64,000 bases of DNA from JASDSY01 sp041441465 (lineage in GTDB: Bacteria > Muiribacteriota > UBA9980). This document shows positions 1-9,063 of the stretch, one piece after another. A program made the position numbers and the translations under genes. The stretch covers positions 310,001 to 374,000 of the forward strand of contig JASDSY010000010.1 of NCBI GenBank assembly GCA_041441465.1, written 5' to 3'. The stretch's first letter is position 1, and the number at the start of each line of letters is the position of its first letter. The notes under the pieces are model-generated. The model did not search any database. It worked only from the letters and a program-made list of their open reading frames with translations, and was not told the DNA's origin.

Positions 1-1
1 C

Positions 2-718
2 GTATTTTGTTCAAGCCTGCCTGTAGAAGAACAAAACGCTTTTTTTAGCAATGTTCCCAAGTCTGACATATTTAACGCATTCGATTATTTCATTCGAAAT
101 CTTAATAATAATCGGCCATTCATTCTGGCCGGACATTCTTTAGGCCCTATTATGGTAAAATATTTATTAGCTGAATATATGAAAGAAAACCCTGAAGTTT
201 ATTCGAGAATGATTGCTGCATATGTAATAGGCTATTCTGTCACTAATGACTATCTCGCGGAAAACCCGCACCTTAAATTTGCAACTGGAGCCAACGATAC
301 CGGCGTCATAATTTCGTATAACACGGAGGCGCCTGAAATAGAAGGCAATAATTGCGTCGTACTGCCGGGCGCAATTTCAATAAATCCGATAACGTGGACA
401 CGCGAAGAAAAATTAGCACGCGCCGACGAAAGCCTTGGCTCAATAGTAACTGATGAAAACGGCGAAATCGTATCGGTAAAAAATTATGCTGATGCATGCA
501 TTAATAAAGCCAGAGGCGTGGTAATCTGTAGCTCGGTGGACGTAGAAAAAGCGGCCCCCGGAAATATAGTGTTCGGCCGCGGAATATACCACAGCAATGA
601 TTATCAGTTCTATTTCCATAATATCAGGGAAAACGCCATAACAAGAACCAGAAAATTTTTGGAAAAATATAAAATACAATCAACTTTTTCTGGGACAAAT
701 ACATTGAAAAAACAATAA
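2..718 (+). CDS. DUF3089-like alpha/beta hydrolase, 5' end missing
   Basis: The reading frame is open from base 2, so the gene begins outside the window and 238 codons remain. The translation shows GHSLG, the nucleophile elbow of alpha/beta hydrolases, followed by a region resembling the DUF3089 family: an internal Asn/Gly-rich stretch and a late HSNDYQFY segment where the catalytic His/Asp region is expected. The reaction and substrate are unknown. The serine of GHSLG is the likely nucleophile. The internal ATG at 152 is not the true start, because the conserved GHSLG motif lies before it. A hairpin terminator follows about 135 bases downstream. Membership of the hydrolase fold is fairly secure; the DUF3089 assignment is from memory of the family pattern. 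Confidence 0.7.
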   Translation, partial: VFCSSLPVEEQNAFFSNVPKSDIFNAFDYFIRNLNNNRPFILAGHSLGPIMVKYLLAEYMKENPEVYSRMIAAYVIGYSVTNDYLAENPHLKFATGANDTGVIISYNTEAPEIEGNNCVVLPGAISINPITWTREEKLARADESLGSIVTDENGEIVSVKNYADACINKARGVVICSSVDVEKAAPGNIVFGRGIYHSNDYQFYFHNIRENAITRTRKFLEKYKIQSTFSGTNTLKKQ

Positions 719-853
719 ATTTAATCGTATTTCTATAATAAAATCATGAAAATCAGTTAACCAAAAAACAACAATGGAAATTTAAATTTTAGATAAAAAC
801 CTGTTGTTTTAAGTGAAATAAGAAATCTCAATTTAAAGTGGGACAATACAAAT

Positions 854-901
854 AAAAAAAGGGCCGTTTCGAAAGTTACCTTTCAAGGCAGCCCTTTTTT
901 A
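854..901. terminator. Bidirectional rho-independent terminator
   Basis: A 10-bp perfect outer stem (AAAAAAGGGC at 855-864 with GCCCTTTTTT at 891-900) encloses a smaller GAAAG/CTTTC hairpin. The A-run and T-run make it usable from both sides. It separates the plus-strand DUF3089 gene from the convergent minus-strand HAD gene. Confidence 0.85.
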
Positions 902-988
902 TTTGAAATTAGATTTAATGATAATCAAATTCTCGCAAATAAGCAAGATTTTATCATTAGCAATTTTAATTCATCGATAAATAAGTTA

Positions 989-1816
989 TTACTTATTCTG
1001 AAGGAAATTTTTAATTGCAGGAATTCCCGCCGGCACTACTGCCGCATTACCGGAATGACGCGTATTAAGATAAACTACATTGCATTCTTTGCCAAGCGTC
1101 GCTTTCATCATATTAACGTTTGCCGGCTCATTGTCGAATGACGCGACAATATTTTCATTTTTCATGAGCTTAAGCAATTCCTCTTTCTTGAAATTAGTGG
1201 TAGAACCGCCATTATTCTTTAAAAGGAGAACCGAACCGGTATCGCCATAAGGAAAACCGGCGTCTTTAAGAGCATTAATTGTACCTTCGCCCATCTGATT
1301 TTCGCCGCGTCCCGTAAGATAACATATTCTCGCTCCAGCGCCATGCAATGTTTTTACATATTCAACAGCTCCCGGATTAGGTACGTCATATTTAAGATAT
1401 TTCGAAGTAAACGCTTCCTTCGAATAGAAAGCCTTTATCTTCTGAATCAAAGCTTTGTCCGTTACCCCCATATTTTTAAGCGTATCATCGATCTCATAGC
1501 ATACGGTTTCTTCATTCAATGATTCGGCTTTTGCTTTAAAGTCAGAAGGCACGCCCGGGGTATTAACCGAAAAATCTATGAGCACCTGACGCATGCGCAT
1601 AGCCGGCGAAAAAAGAGTATCGTCAAGGTCAAAAACGACCATAGCCGATTTTTCATGCTCTATGGTATTTGCGACACGCTCCAATACCTGCTGCAAAACC
1701 TGATGTGAGGCAGCACTTTCATAACAATAAACCTGGGATATGCCTGAAAATGAAATTACGACCGCAAACAGTAAAATCAGGCAAAGATTTAAAGACTTCC
1801 GAAAAACACTTAACAT
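989..1816 (-). CDS. Secreted HAD-family phosphatase
   Basis: A 275-residue protein with an N-terminal hydrophobic signal peptide (about residues 8-30) and the HAD motifs in order: motif I FDLDDTLF with the nucleophilic Asp, motif II YLTGR, a lysine-rich segment, and motif III around ASFDNEP. This points to a magnesium-dependent phosphohydrolase acting outside the cytoplasm, similar to acid-phosphatase-like or DUF2608-type HAD proteins. I chose the ATG at 1816 because AAGGTGG lies five bases upstream. A GTG at 1825 would start inside that ribosome-binding site. The gene appears monocistronic, with its own extended -10 promoter and a terminator beyond its end. The substrate is unknown. Confidence 0.8.
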   Translation of the reverse strand: MLSVFRKSLNLCLILLFAVVISFSGISQVYCYESAASHQVLQQVLERVANTIEHEKSAMVVFDLDDTLFSPAMRMRQVLIDFSVNTPGVPSDFKAKAESLNEETVCYEIDDTLKNMGVTDKALIQKIKAFYSKEAFTSKYLKYDVPNPGAVEYVKTLHGAGARICYLTGRGENQMGEGTINALKDAGFPYGDTGSVLLLKNNGGSTTNFKKEELLKLMKNENIVASFDNEPANVNMMKATLGKECNVVYLNTRHSGNAAVVPAGIPAIKNFLQNK

Positions 1817-1844
1817 AAAAACCACCTTTAAAATAAAAATTTAA

Positions 1845-1853
1845 ATTATAGCA
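1845..1853 (-). promoter_or_regulatory. Extended -10 promoter of the HAD phosphatase gene
   Basis: On the minus strand TGC precedes a perfect TATAAT, an extended -10 element about 30 bases before the ATG at 1816. No good -35 hexamer is seen, which is usual for extended -10 promoters. Confidence 0.5.
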
Positions 1854-2063
1854 TATTGATTCTATCAAAAATATTTGACGTAATCAAGTTAATCGCCGTT
1901 TTTTTTTACTATTTTAATTTTAATTTTTTAGAACGGATGAAAGCAAGACGCCCTAATTATAATATGAAAAACCAGCCGGCTGCCGTCAAAAAGGCAATCA
2001 GGAAGTAAAAAAGAAAACTGAAATATATATTACTTCTATATTACTAAAAATATAAATGCAAAA

Positions 2064-4001
2064 TCATTCGAATGTATCGAGTTCCTGCGCGCTTAATATC
2101 AGCGGATTTTCGCCGTGAATACTACACGAGACGCATTTATGGGTTCCTATTTTATAATTTCCGCGGTCATTGCATTTCAATCCGGTAACCCTGAATTTGA
2201 CGTTTTTCAGCCGTTCGTCACCGCCGTAACCGCTGCTCAAGCTTAAAGTCACGACCTGTTCATCGCTTTCGTTAAACCTTAAATAGCCTTTTTCATAAAG
2301 TTTTTCAAGGTTAAAATTAGCGCGGTCCATTTTATAATAACTATTTTTATTGTAGGTTAAAACCGCCGCGTTAACGATAGAAGATTTTATGCAGCAATCC
2401 ACATAATTAAAAATCCTGGTTATCTGTTTCGAACTTGAATAACGCGCATTTGTCTCATTAACCGCCACTACCAGGCGCATGAAATATTCCTGCGAATTAC
2501 GCTGTTCACCCATTTTTTTATATATCAAAACAAGATTATACAGCGATTTGACATCGTTATGATCGATATCGAGTATTTTCAGGTAAATTTTTTCGTATTC
2601 AAGCAGCGATTCATGAAGTTTACCCTCGGAAAATTTCTTTTTAGCCATCGCGGAATGCTTCATTACATATTGTTTCATTTCATCGATTTGTTTTTTCCTT
2701 GCATCGCTTGTTACCGGTTCATTTACCAATTTAATTTCACGCGCTGTAAAGGTTTCTTTGGTTTTTCCCTTTATTTCAACGGTACCTTCGAACAGATCGA
2801 CGGCTGCCGTGTCATCGAGAAATTCTTCCATTGTAAAATCGCTGTCCTGGCCGCTCTTTTTATTATTACGTTCATTTTTTTCGGAATTTATCACGACCTC
2901 ACGCACCGATAAGGTCCTTTTTTTCTTTTCTTCGTCAATTTTACGCTGCTTTTCAAGAGCTATGGCTTCCTCCAGCTCTTTTGCTTTTTTAGCTTCAGCT
3001 TCCTCTATTTCATTTATTTTTTTTTCTATATCATGTTTCAATTTCAAGGCGACCTCGTTTGATGCGTTATATAAAAGCGCAGCATCGACAGCCAATTTTG
3101 CATTTTTATAGTCTTTTTTTACGTTAAAAATATATCTGGCAAATCCGAACCATTCAGTAAACCGTGTCGGATCATAAAATGTTTTTCCCTGTTCAATAAG
3201 GTCTTTGGCTGATTTTAACGAAAGAACTATCTCTTTGGTGCCGACGCTTTCACCGCTCGCGGCATCCTTGTTTTTATCGAGTAACTCCGCAAAATCTTCC
3301 GAACTTTCCAATTTTTCTTTTATTTTTAAAAGTAATATTTCCCTTTTAGTTATATTTATCATAGAGGCTATATCGCGGTCTGCTACGTCATTCTGGAGCG
3401 CCATGTTAAAGCAGTGAAGGGCATGATCATAGGCTTCTCGAGCAAAAGCCTCGGTGCCGTTTATGAACCATCTCGAAGCTGCCTGCGAATGCCCTTTATA
3501 TTCGGTCATTTTCGTTTGAAATTTATCGGGTATGTTCATTTTAGTTTTGACGGCAAGATAGCGCAAATAGGCTAATATTTCAGGATTTTCGGAATCGAGT
3601 TCGCAGGCTTTGAAAATAGCGCTTTGTGCCGCCGAAATATTGCGGCGTTTCTGATAATGATACCTGGCCATCTGATACCATTGAACCGCGTCATACTTAT
3701 CATCTTCCGTCGCGGCGCATAAACGCGAATCAATCCCTGAAATAAAAACCGGAACTGTTGACAGCGCAATCAGCGTAAAAGCTATAATTACTATTCTTAT
3801 GCCGGAGAATTTTTCGTTATTTTTAAATGAGCCGGACCGGCCTGCAAAAAATATCACATTAACGAATATTTTGAATATCGCTTTAGAAAATCTTAACCAT
3901 TTAAACGTCCGCAATAGATTTAAAATTATCGCGTACGGCAATTTAATGATGTTATAAAAGCCGGAACAGTAATGATTATTTTGTTTTACTTTGTCATTCA
4001 T
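2064..4001 (-). CDS. Membrane-anchored TPR/coiled-coil protein
   Basis: A 645-residue protein of unknown function. The N-terminal 90 residues are basic and contain one or two hydrophobic segments (around residues 20-55 and 68-88), so it is probably anchored in the inner membrane with the rest outside the cytoplasm. Helical repeats of TPR type follow (about 105-240 and 440-540), separated by a strongly charged Glu/Lys/Ala coiled coil (about 310-365). The C-terminal 80 residues are beta-rich and have a Cys pair near the end. The ATG at 4001 is preceded by GGGGAA. It sits alone between terminators. It may be a scaffold or assembly factor, but no partner is indicated. Confidence 0.6.
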   Translation of the reverse strand: MNDKVKQNNHYCSGFYNIIKLPYAIILNLLRTFKWLRFSKAIFKIFVNVIFFAGRSGSFKNNEKFSGIRIVIIAFTLIALSTVPVFISGIDSRLCAATEDDKYDAVQWYQMARYHYQKRRNISAAQSAIFKACELDSENPEILAYLRYLAVKTKMNIPDKFQTKMTEYKGHSQAASRWFINGTEAFAREAYDHALHCFNMALQNDVADRDIASMINITKREILLLKIKEKLESSEDFAELLDKNKDAASGESVGTKEIVLSLKSAKDLIEQGKTFYDPTRFTEWFGFARYIFNVKKDYKNAKLAVDAALLYNASNEVALKLKHDIEKKINEIEEAEAKKAKELEEAIALEKQRKIDEEKKKRTLSVREVVINSEKNERNNKKSGQDSDFTMEEFLDDTAAVDLFEGTVEIKGKTKETFTAREIKLVNEPVTSDARKKQIDEMKQYVMKHSAMAKKKFSEGKLHESLLEYEKIYLKILDIDHNDVKSLYNLVLIYKKMGEQRNSQEYFMRLVVAVNETNARYSSSKQITRIFNYVDCCIKSSIVNAAVLTYNKNSYYKMDRANFNLEKLYEKGYLRFNESDEQVVTLSLSSGYGGDERLKNVKFRVTGLKCNDRGNYKIGTHKCVSCSIHGENPLILSAQELDTFE

Positions 4002-4025
4002 AATGAAAATTCCCCGTTAATTTTT

Positions 4026-4065
4026 AAAACCCCCTGCTTAATAAAGATATAAAGCAAGGGGTTTT
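4026..4065 (-). terminator. Terminator of the PIN-PhoH gene
   Basis: A 14-bp stem with one mismatch (4026-4039 paired with 4052-4065) around a 12-base loop, just beyond the stop of the PIN-PhoH gene on the minus strand. The T-run is short (TTTT), so efficiency is uncertain. Confidence 0.65.
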
Positions 4066-4092
4066 AAAGAAAATATATATTCGGTAAAAATT

Positions 4093-5394
4093 CTAGAGTA
4101 ATTCAGACGCCCTTGTGGCCAGAGTGCTGCGTTCGCCTTTAGTAAGCGTTATATGCCCTGAAATCGCTTCATTTTTGAATTTTTCAGCAACCGTCGAAAG
4201 GCCGTTTGAGGATTCGTCGAGGTAATGGTTATCGATCTGGTAAGGATCGCCTGTCAATATTATTTTCGAACCTTCGCCGGCCCTTGTTACGATCGTTTTA
4301 ATTTCGTGCGGAGTAAGGTTCTGCGCCTCGTCGATTATGAAGTAAATATTAGGCATCGAGCGGCCCCTGATATATGTCAGAGCCTCGACTTCAATAAGGC
4401 CCTGATCGATGAAATATTTATAATTATCTTTTCCGCCCGCAGACGAAAGGAAATCGAGATTATCAGTTATAGGCTGCATCCAGCTTTCGAGTTTGTCGTA
4501 TTTTCCGCCGGGTAAAAAGCCGATATCCTTTCCCATCGGCACAATCGGCCTTGCGACGAGAAGTTTCGAATATATTCTTTCATCGACGACTTTTTGAAGG
4601 CCGGCCGCGAGCGCAAGAAGGGTTTTTCCGGTACCTGCCCTGCCGACGAGCGATACGAGCTTTATTTCGTCAGAAAGCAGCAATTCGAGAGCGAACCTCT
4701 GCTCGAGGTTACGCGCATTCAGGCCCCACGGTTTCGCGCCTATGTGATAAAGCGGTATGAGCTGGTCGAATTGCTTATAATATTTACAAAGCGCCGACTG
4801 ACCTGTGCTTTCAACTTTCAGAAGTATGCACTGGTTAGGGAAAAACTGCTTATCCGGCATTTTAACATAGCCGTCGCGGTAGAATTTTTCGATTACTTCC
4901 TTTGAAACATTTATTATCTGAAACCCTTTGAAAAGGTCAGATACATTTACTTTATCAGACTCGTAGTCTTCCGATTTAATTCCAAGCGAGTCGGATTTAA
5001 CGCGGACATTGATATCTTTTGAAACCATAGCAACCGGGCCTTTAGCCTTACCTGATTTCGCGAGATTAAACGCCACTGAAAGTATTTTATTATCCGGCTT
5101 ATCCGGCGTAAATGAAAACGGCATGCCCTTGCAATCATGATAATCAAGTTCTATTCTTATTGTGCCGCCCTGTTCGTTAATAGTTACGCCCTCAAAAATT
5201 TTCCCCTTTTCGCGGAACGAATCAAGGTGACGCATCGCCACGCGAGCATCCTGGCCTGTACCGTCCTGGCGTGTTTTTAAAGCATCCAGTTCTTCCAGAA
5301 CCATCATCGGTATAACAAGTTCATTTTCTTGAAATTTGAATATACAAGCAGGATCGTGAATTAAAACGTTTGTGTCTAAGACAAATGTTTTCAT
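4093..5394 (-). CDS. PIN domain-PhoH ATPase (PhoH2/YlaK type)
   Basis: A two-domain protein of 433 residues. The N-terminal PIN nuclease domain starts at the initiator (FVLDTNVL, then LEELDAL, with acidic metal-binding residues). The C-terminal PhoH domain has Walker A GRAGTGKT near residue 250 and Walker B IIDEAQN followed by the LTGDPYQID sensor. PhoH2 proteins are described as RNA helicase plus ribonuclease enzymes. I prefer the ATG at 5394: AAGGT lies 7 bases upstream and PIN proteins normally begin at this conserved strand. The frame could be extended to 5436, but that would run into the preceding gene. It lies 28 bases after the CpD-repeat gene and is probably the last gene of the flagellar transcript. 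Confidence 0.88.
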   Translation of the reverse strand: MKTFVLDTNVLIHDPACIFKFQENELVIPMMVLEELDALKTRQDGTGQDARVAMRHLDSFREKGKIFEGVTINEQGGTIRIELDYHDCKGMPFSFTPDKPDNKILSVAFNLAKSGKAKGPVAMVSKDINVRVKSDSLGIKSEDYESDKVNVSDLFKGFQIINVSKEVIEKFYRDGYVKMPDKQFFPNQCILLKVESTGQSALCKYYKQFDQLIPLYHIGAKPWGLNARNLEQRFALELLLSDEIKLVSLVGRAGTGKTLLALAAGLQKVVDERIYSKLLVARPIVPMGKDIGFLPGGKYDKLESWMQPITDNLDFLSSAGGKDNYKYFIDQGLIEVEALTYIRGRSMPNIYFIIDEAQNLTPHEIKTIVTRAGEGSKIILTGDPYQIDNHYLDESSNGLSTVAEKFKNEAISGHITLTKGERSTLATRASELL

Positions 5395-5422
5395 AGTCTT
5401 TACCTTCTTTCTGAAGTTATGT

Positions 5423-6271
5423 TTACAGCTTTTCAAGCAATATTTCGTGGACTGACATGCCGCGTGTTACTTTTACCATCGAATTGTAGAGCTCTTTTTT
5501 ATTGAATATTAAAATTATAGGATAACTGCCTTCCCTGATATTTGTAAACTTAAAATTTCCTTTATAATCCGTAACGGCCGTTTTGCCGCAAAAATATACC
5601 TTAATCGGCGGGCATTCATAAGGCTTAACGGTTTCGACTCTGACGCGGCCGAGAAGCGTCGCGTAACTTTCTATTTTTACGAGCCTTATGACGGCAGTCT
5701 GAGATTTAGGCATTATTGTTATAGTCTTTTCAAAAGGCTCATAATAATTTTTAGTCACCTTTATTTTCTTTTCGCCTATGCTTATATCGTTGAATTTAAA
5801 ATTCCCTGATTCATTAGTCTGGCAAAATTTATCGTCGATAACAACAAGCGCGTCCGAGAGCGGTTCGTCGTTCTCGTCGGCAATTACGGTGCCGTTGAAT
5901 TTGCCGACATTTTTTCCAAGATACATCACTTTTTCTTCAATATCTTTACTTTTAGTCAATACGATATTTATGACGCTGCGCTCGTCAAAATTAATTTTGA
6001 CGGTATCCTGATACGAATGATATCCGTCGGCATAGACATTTATCGTATAAAGACCTTCGGTCTTATTTATGAATTGGAAAAGACCATCGTTCGATGTGAA
6101 CGTTTGATCAGAACCGCCCTGCATTTCGCCGCCTTCATTAATGAGCATGACGCGCGCCCCGTAAACGGGCAATCCGGCGATATTTTTTACATAACCTAAA
6201 ACAGGAAGTCTTTTGTTATCCGAAGAGCAGTAAGCGATTCCTGAAAGCATAAAGAAAAAAAAACAAATCAA
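5423..6271 (-). CDS. Exported protein with three carboxypeptidase-regulatory-like repeats
   Basis: About 282 residues. After a short hydrophobic signal segment come three Ig-like CarboxypepD_reg domains (about 25-105, 122-198 and 205-282). Each has the pattern of a G-x-V strand, a tiny loop, then a 'T-x-x-x-G-x-F-x-F' turn. Such domains are usually extracytoplasmic binding or scaffold modules. The start is uncertain: the frame upstream contains no ATG, and the best canonical codon is a TTG at 6271 with no clear ribosome-binding site. The next ATG (6250) would cut into the signal peptide. Its 3' neighbour is PIN-PhoH and its 5' neighbour is flhF, so it is likely cotranscribed with flagellar genes. 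The function is unknown. Confidence 0.65.
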   Translation of the reverse strand: MICFFFFMLSGIAYCSSDNKRLPVLGYVKNIAGLPVYGARVMLINEGGEMQGGSDQTFTSNDGLFQFINKTEGLYTINVYADGYHSYQDTVKINFDERSVINIVLTKSKDIEEKVMYLGKNVGKFNGTVIADENDEPLSDALVVIDDKFCQTNESGNFKFNDISIGEKKIKVTKNYYEPFEKTITIMPKSQTAVIRLVKIESYATLLGRVRVETVKPYECPPIKVYFCGKTAVTDYKGNFKFTNIREGSYPIILIFNKKELYNSMVKVTRGMSVHEILLEKL

Positions 6272-6347
6272 AAATATGAAATAAAATTTCTTTTTATTAT
6301 GGCTGGCGATTTTTATAAAAATAATTATTAACCCTCTTAAATTTTTT

Positions 6348-7898
6348 TTAATTATCTTCTTTTTCGATAATCTTATTAATTATCGTATTAAAATTAGCAT
6401 TCATTATATCGTCAGGAACATTCTGGCCCGTGCTTATATAACTTATCGGCTTTTCCATTTCGGAAGCGAGGCTTATAAAAGAGCCCCATGTAGTAGTCTC
6501 GTCCGTTTTAGTGAATATAAGTTTGTCGAAACTCACTTTATTGAAATTTTTAGCTATATCGAGCATATCACGATATCTTGTAGAAGCCGAAATAACAAGG
6601 AAAGTTTCGAATTTAAGCTCGTTATTCGGCGGATACAGAAACTTTTTCAATTCTAAAAGCTCGAGGTTTGCCCATTGGCTCCGGCCTGAAGTATCTATAA
6701 GTATTATATCGGCATCCTGATGCTTCTGTATAGCAGGAATTAATTGAGCTTCGTTATATATGACTTCGACCGGTATTCCCATAATATCGCCATAAACTTT
6801 CATCTGCTCGCTGGCCGATACTTTAAAATTATCGATTGTAAAAAAAACTACTTTTTGTTTCGTGAAGTGGAAATTGATTCCGATTTTAGCGAGGGTGGTG
6901 GTTTTCCCGACTCCGGTGGGGCCTATAAAAGCCACCAATTTCGGCATTTTATTCTTGCCGTGATCCGTCTGATCGAGTGCGATAGGCTCTGAAATTTTAA
7001 ATAATGACGCCATTTTAGTACGCAAATGTTCCTTGACTTTTTCCCAGTTTTCTTTGCTCGCTTCCGGAATAAGCTCCATTTCATTCATTATTTTGTTCAG
7101 AACCGGCTCTGAAATATCAGCTTTTTTTAATATTTCATAAGCTTTTTGCAGTTTTCCGGTATAGCATACCCCGGCTGACGCGCTGTCGACATTCTGGCGC
7201 TTGACATGGGTGGCGAGCATATTTATCTGGTCCTGCATTCCCTGCATTAATTTTATCATTTCGTTGTAAGGCTCGCCGGCCGACGGATGAGTTTGAACCG
7301 GCTGGGGCTGACTGGATTGCTGCTGCAATGCCGCATGTGACATATTAGGAGTTATGCCGGAATTCTGATTTGAGTTTTGAAATACTGACTGCGGATTATA
7401 ATTAGCAGTACCCGGCTTGATTACATTTGAGTAATTCACGGGCTGCTGTGGCTGTTGAAAATTTGGCTGCGGCTGCTGAGGCGGCATAGTCATTTGCGGC
7501 TGGACCGGCTGCTGGCCGCCGTAATTATAGACCATGCGCGGATCGATATCCTGAAGTATATTTTCATAACCGTCCGGAATATTATTTGCGTAAGACTGAG
7601 CGGGAGGCATATTTGGCCCCATTACTCTTTGATTATTGAGGGTATTATTATTTTCATAAGGAACTTTTGGCGACAAAGGCGGCACGCTTTCATTCTGCCT
7701 CTTCATAACCACAGGTTTGGCGATGTTTATTCCAATGCCGGCGACAACTTTCGCTTTTTTCGTTTTTACAAGGCCAAGCCATTTAGACTCGACATATTCG
7801 GTACTTTCTAAAATTACCGCGTCTTCGCCTAATTCATATTTTATTTGCAGCATAGCCTCTTTTATTGTGTCGGCGTAATAAGTCCTTATTTCATTCAT
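6348..7898 (-). CDS. flhF: Flagellar SRP-like GTPase FlhF
   Basis: A 516-residue SRP-family GTPase that controls flagellar placement and number. It has the standard FlhF start (short basic strand, then EAMLQIKYELGEDAVIL), a long Pro/Gln/Asn-rich B linker (about residues 75-215), an N domain, and the G domain with GPTGVGKTTTLAK (G1), DNFKVSASEQ (G2), DTSGRS (G3) and TKTDE (G4). It starts 16 bases after flhG ends on the same strand. FlhF and FlhG are known to act as a pair, with FlhG stimulating FlhF GTPase activity. The order flhG before flhF is the reverse of the common arrangement. Confidence 0.95.
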   Translation of the reverse strand: MNEIRTYYADTIKEAMLQIKYELGEDAVILESTEYVESKWLGLVKTKKAKVVAGIGINIAKPVVMKRQNESVPPLSPKVPYENNNTLNNQRVMGPNMPPAQSYANNIPDGYENILQDIDPRMVYNYGGQQPVQPQMTMPPQQPQPNFQQPQQPVNYSNVIKPGTANYNPQSVFQNSNQNSGITPNMSHAALQQQSSQPQPVQTHPSAGEPYNEMIKLMQGMQDQINMLATHVKRQNVDSASAGVCYTGKLQKAYEILKKADISEPVLNKIMNEMELIPEASKENWEKVKEHLRTKMASLFKISEPIALDQTDHGKNKMPKLVAFIGPTGVGKTTTLAKIGINFHFTKQKVVFFTIDNFKVSASEQMKVYGDIMGIPVEVIYNEAQLIPAIQKHQDADIILIDTSGRSQWANLELLELKKFLYPPNNELKFETFLVISASTRYRDMLDIAKNFNKVSFDKLIFTKTDETTTWGSFISLASEMEKPISYISTGQNVPDDIMNANFNTIINKIIEKEDN

Positions 7899-7914
7899 AA
7901 TAAAATATCACCTG

Positions 7915-8952
7915 TTAATCAAAAAGTTCACCAATTTTATGAAATAATGAGAAAAACCCTTTTTTTAAACGTTCATTTATTTTATCGGGATTTTTTAATG
8001 TCAGTTTCGATTCTTCCTTAATTAAATCGCTTCCGATTTTTTCGACGCATTCGGCGGCCCTGGAATAAGGGAAAGCCGAAATAAAGGGCTTTTGCGCCCT
8101 TACCGATGAAGAAACCGATTTATCCTCATAAATGTAACCGCCGTCTTCTATTTTTATATTTAAAAACCTGCGGCTTACAATAGAAAGGCGTTCATATACA
8201 TCTCTGGCTTCGGCCGGGGAATTTACACGATTTACTACAAGCGTCACTATTTGTTCAAGCGAATTATCGTTCATCGCAAGCGCTTTGATCACACCGTACG
8301 CGTCTGCCATCGCAGGCGGCTCCGGTATCGTCAAAACTATTATCTCCGAACACGCCTTTAAAAAATAAATAACGTTATCGTTAATTCCGGCGGAGGTATC
8401 AACTAATATTATGTCGACCTTTTTCTCGAGTGCGCTCATTTCCGATATGAAATGCTTACGTTCAGATTCTTTCAAATTCGCAAGCTCTGTAATTCCGGAA
8501 CCGCCCGGTACGATTAAAATTCCATCCGGGCCTTCTATTATAATTTCAGATATATTCTTCTGGCCGGTTATTACATGAAAAAGGTTGAATTTTGGCCTGA
8601 TCCCAAACACCACATCGATATTGGCCAGACCAAGGTCAGCATCGATGAGCAATACTTTTTTACCGTGCCTTGCCAGAGAAATGCCAAGATTCGCGACAAA
8701 ATTGGTCTTGCCGACTCCGCCTTTGCCTGAAGTTACGGCTATAGTGCGTGCCGGCTGCGTTTGCGTAACCGCTGCGCTCATGTTTTTCTGAGCGTTAAGC
8801 TTATTATGCAGAAACCTTAGCTGGCCGGGCGGAACTGCGACATTTTGAACCTCTTCCGAATGGTTTCGGACGGTATTTTTCTGCTCATGATCGCGTCCCT
8901 GGCTTTTGCTTATGATCTCTCTTAAATTTGATATCTGGTCACGGTTAATCAT
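7915..8952 (-). CDS. flhG: MinD-like ATPase FlhG (FleN/YlxH)
   Basis: A 345-residue MinD/ParA-family ATPase. The deviant Walker A is GKGGVGKTNF, followed by LLIDADLGLANIDVVFG (switch I region) and DTSAG (switch II). The N-terminal helix RDQISNLREI matches the DQxxxLR element by which FlhG activates FlhF. The C-terminal tail is amphipathic and basic, as expected for membrane binding. The gene counts or limits flagella together with FlhF. It follows flhA by about 110 bases and precedes flhF by 16 bases. Confidence 0.93.
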   Translation of the reverse strand: MINRDQISNLREIISKSQGRDHEQKNTVRNHSEEVQNVAVPPGQLRFLHNKLNAQKNMSAAVTQTQPARTIAVTSGKGGVGKTNFVANLGISLARHGKKVLLIDADLGLANIDVVFGIRPKFNLFHVITGQKNISEIIIEGPDGILIVPGGSGITELANLKESERKHFISEMSALEKKVDIILVDTSAGINDNVIYFLKACSEIIVLTIPEPPAMADAYGVIKALAMNDNSLEQIVTLVVNRVNSPAEARDVYERLSIVSRRFLNIKIEDGGYIYEDKSVSSSVRAQKPFISAFPYSRAAECVEKIGSDLIKEESKLTLKNPDKINERLKKGFFSLFHKIGELFD

Positions 8953-9063
8953 ACAATCTATTATACCATTTTTTTTTAATTTGTAAAGAATTTATGAACA
9001 ATATTATTAATAATTTAGAATGTTTTTATAAATACTCATGACGCTTTGTTCATTTTATTAATG

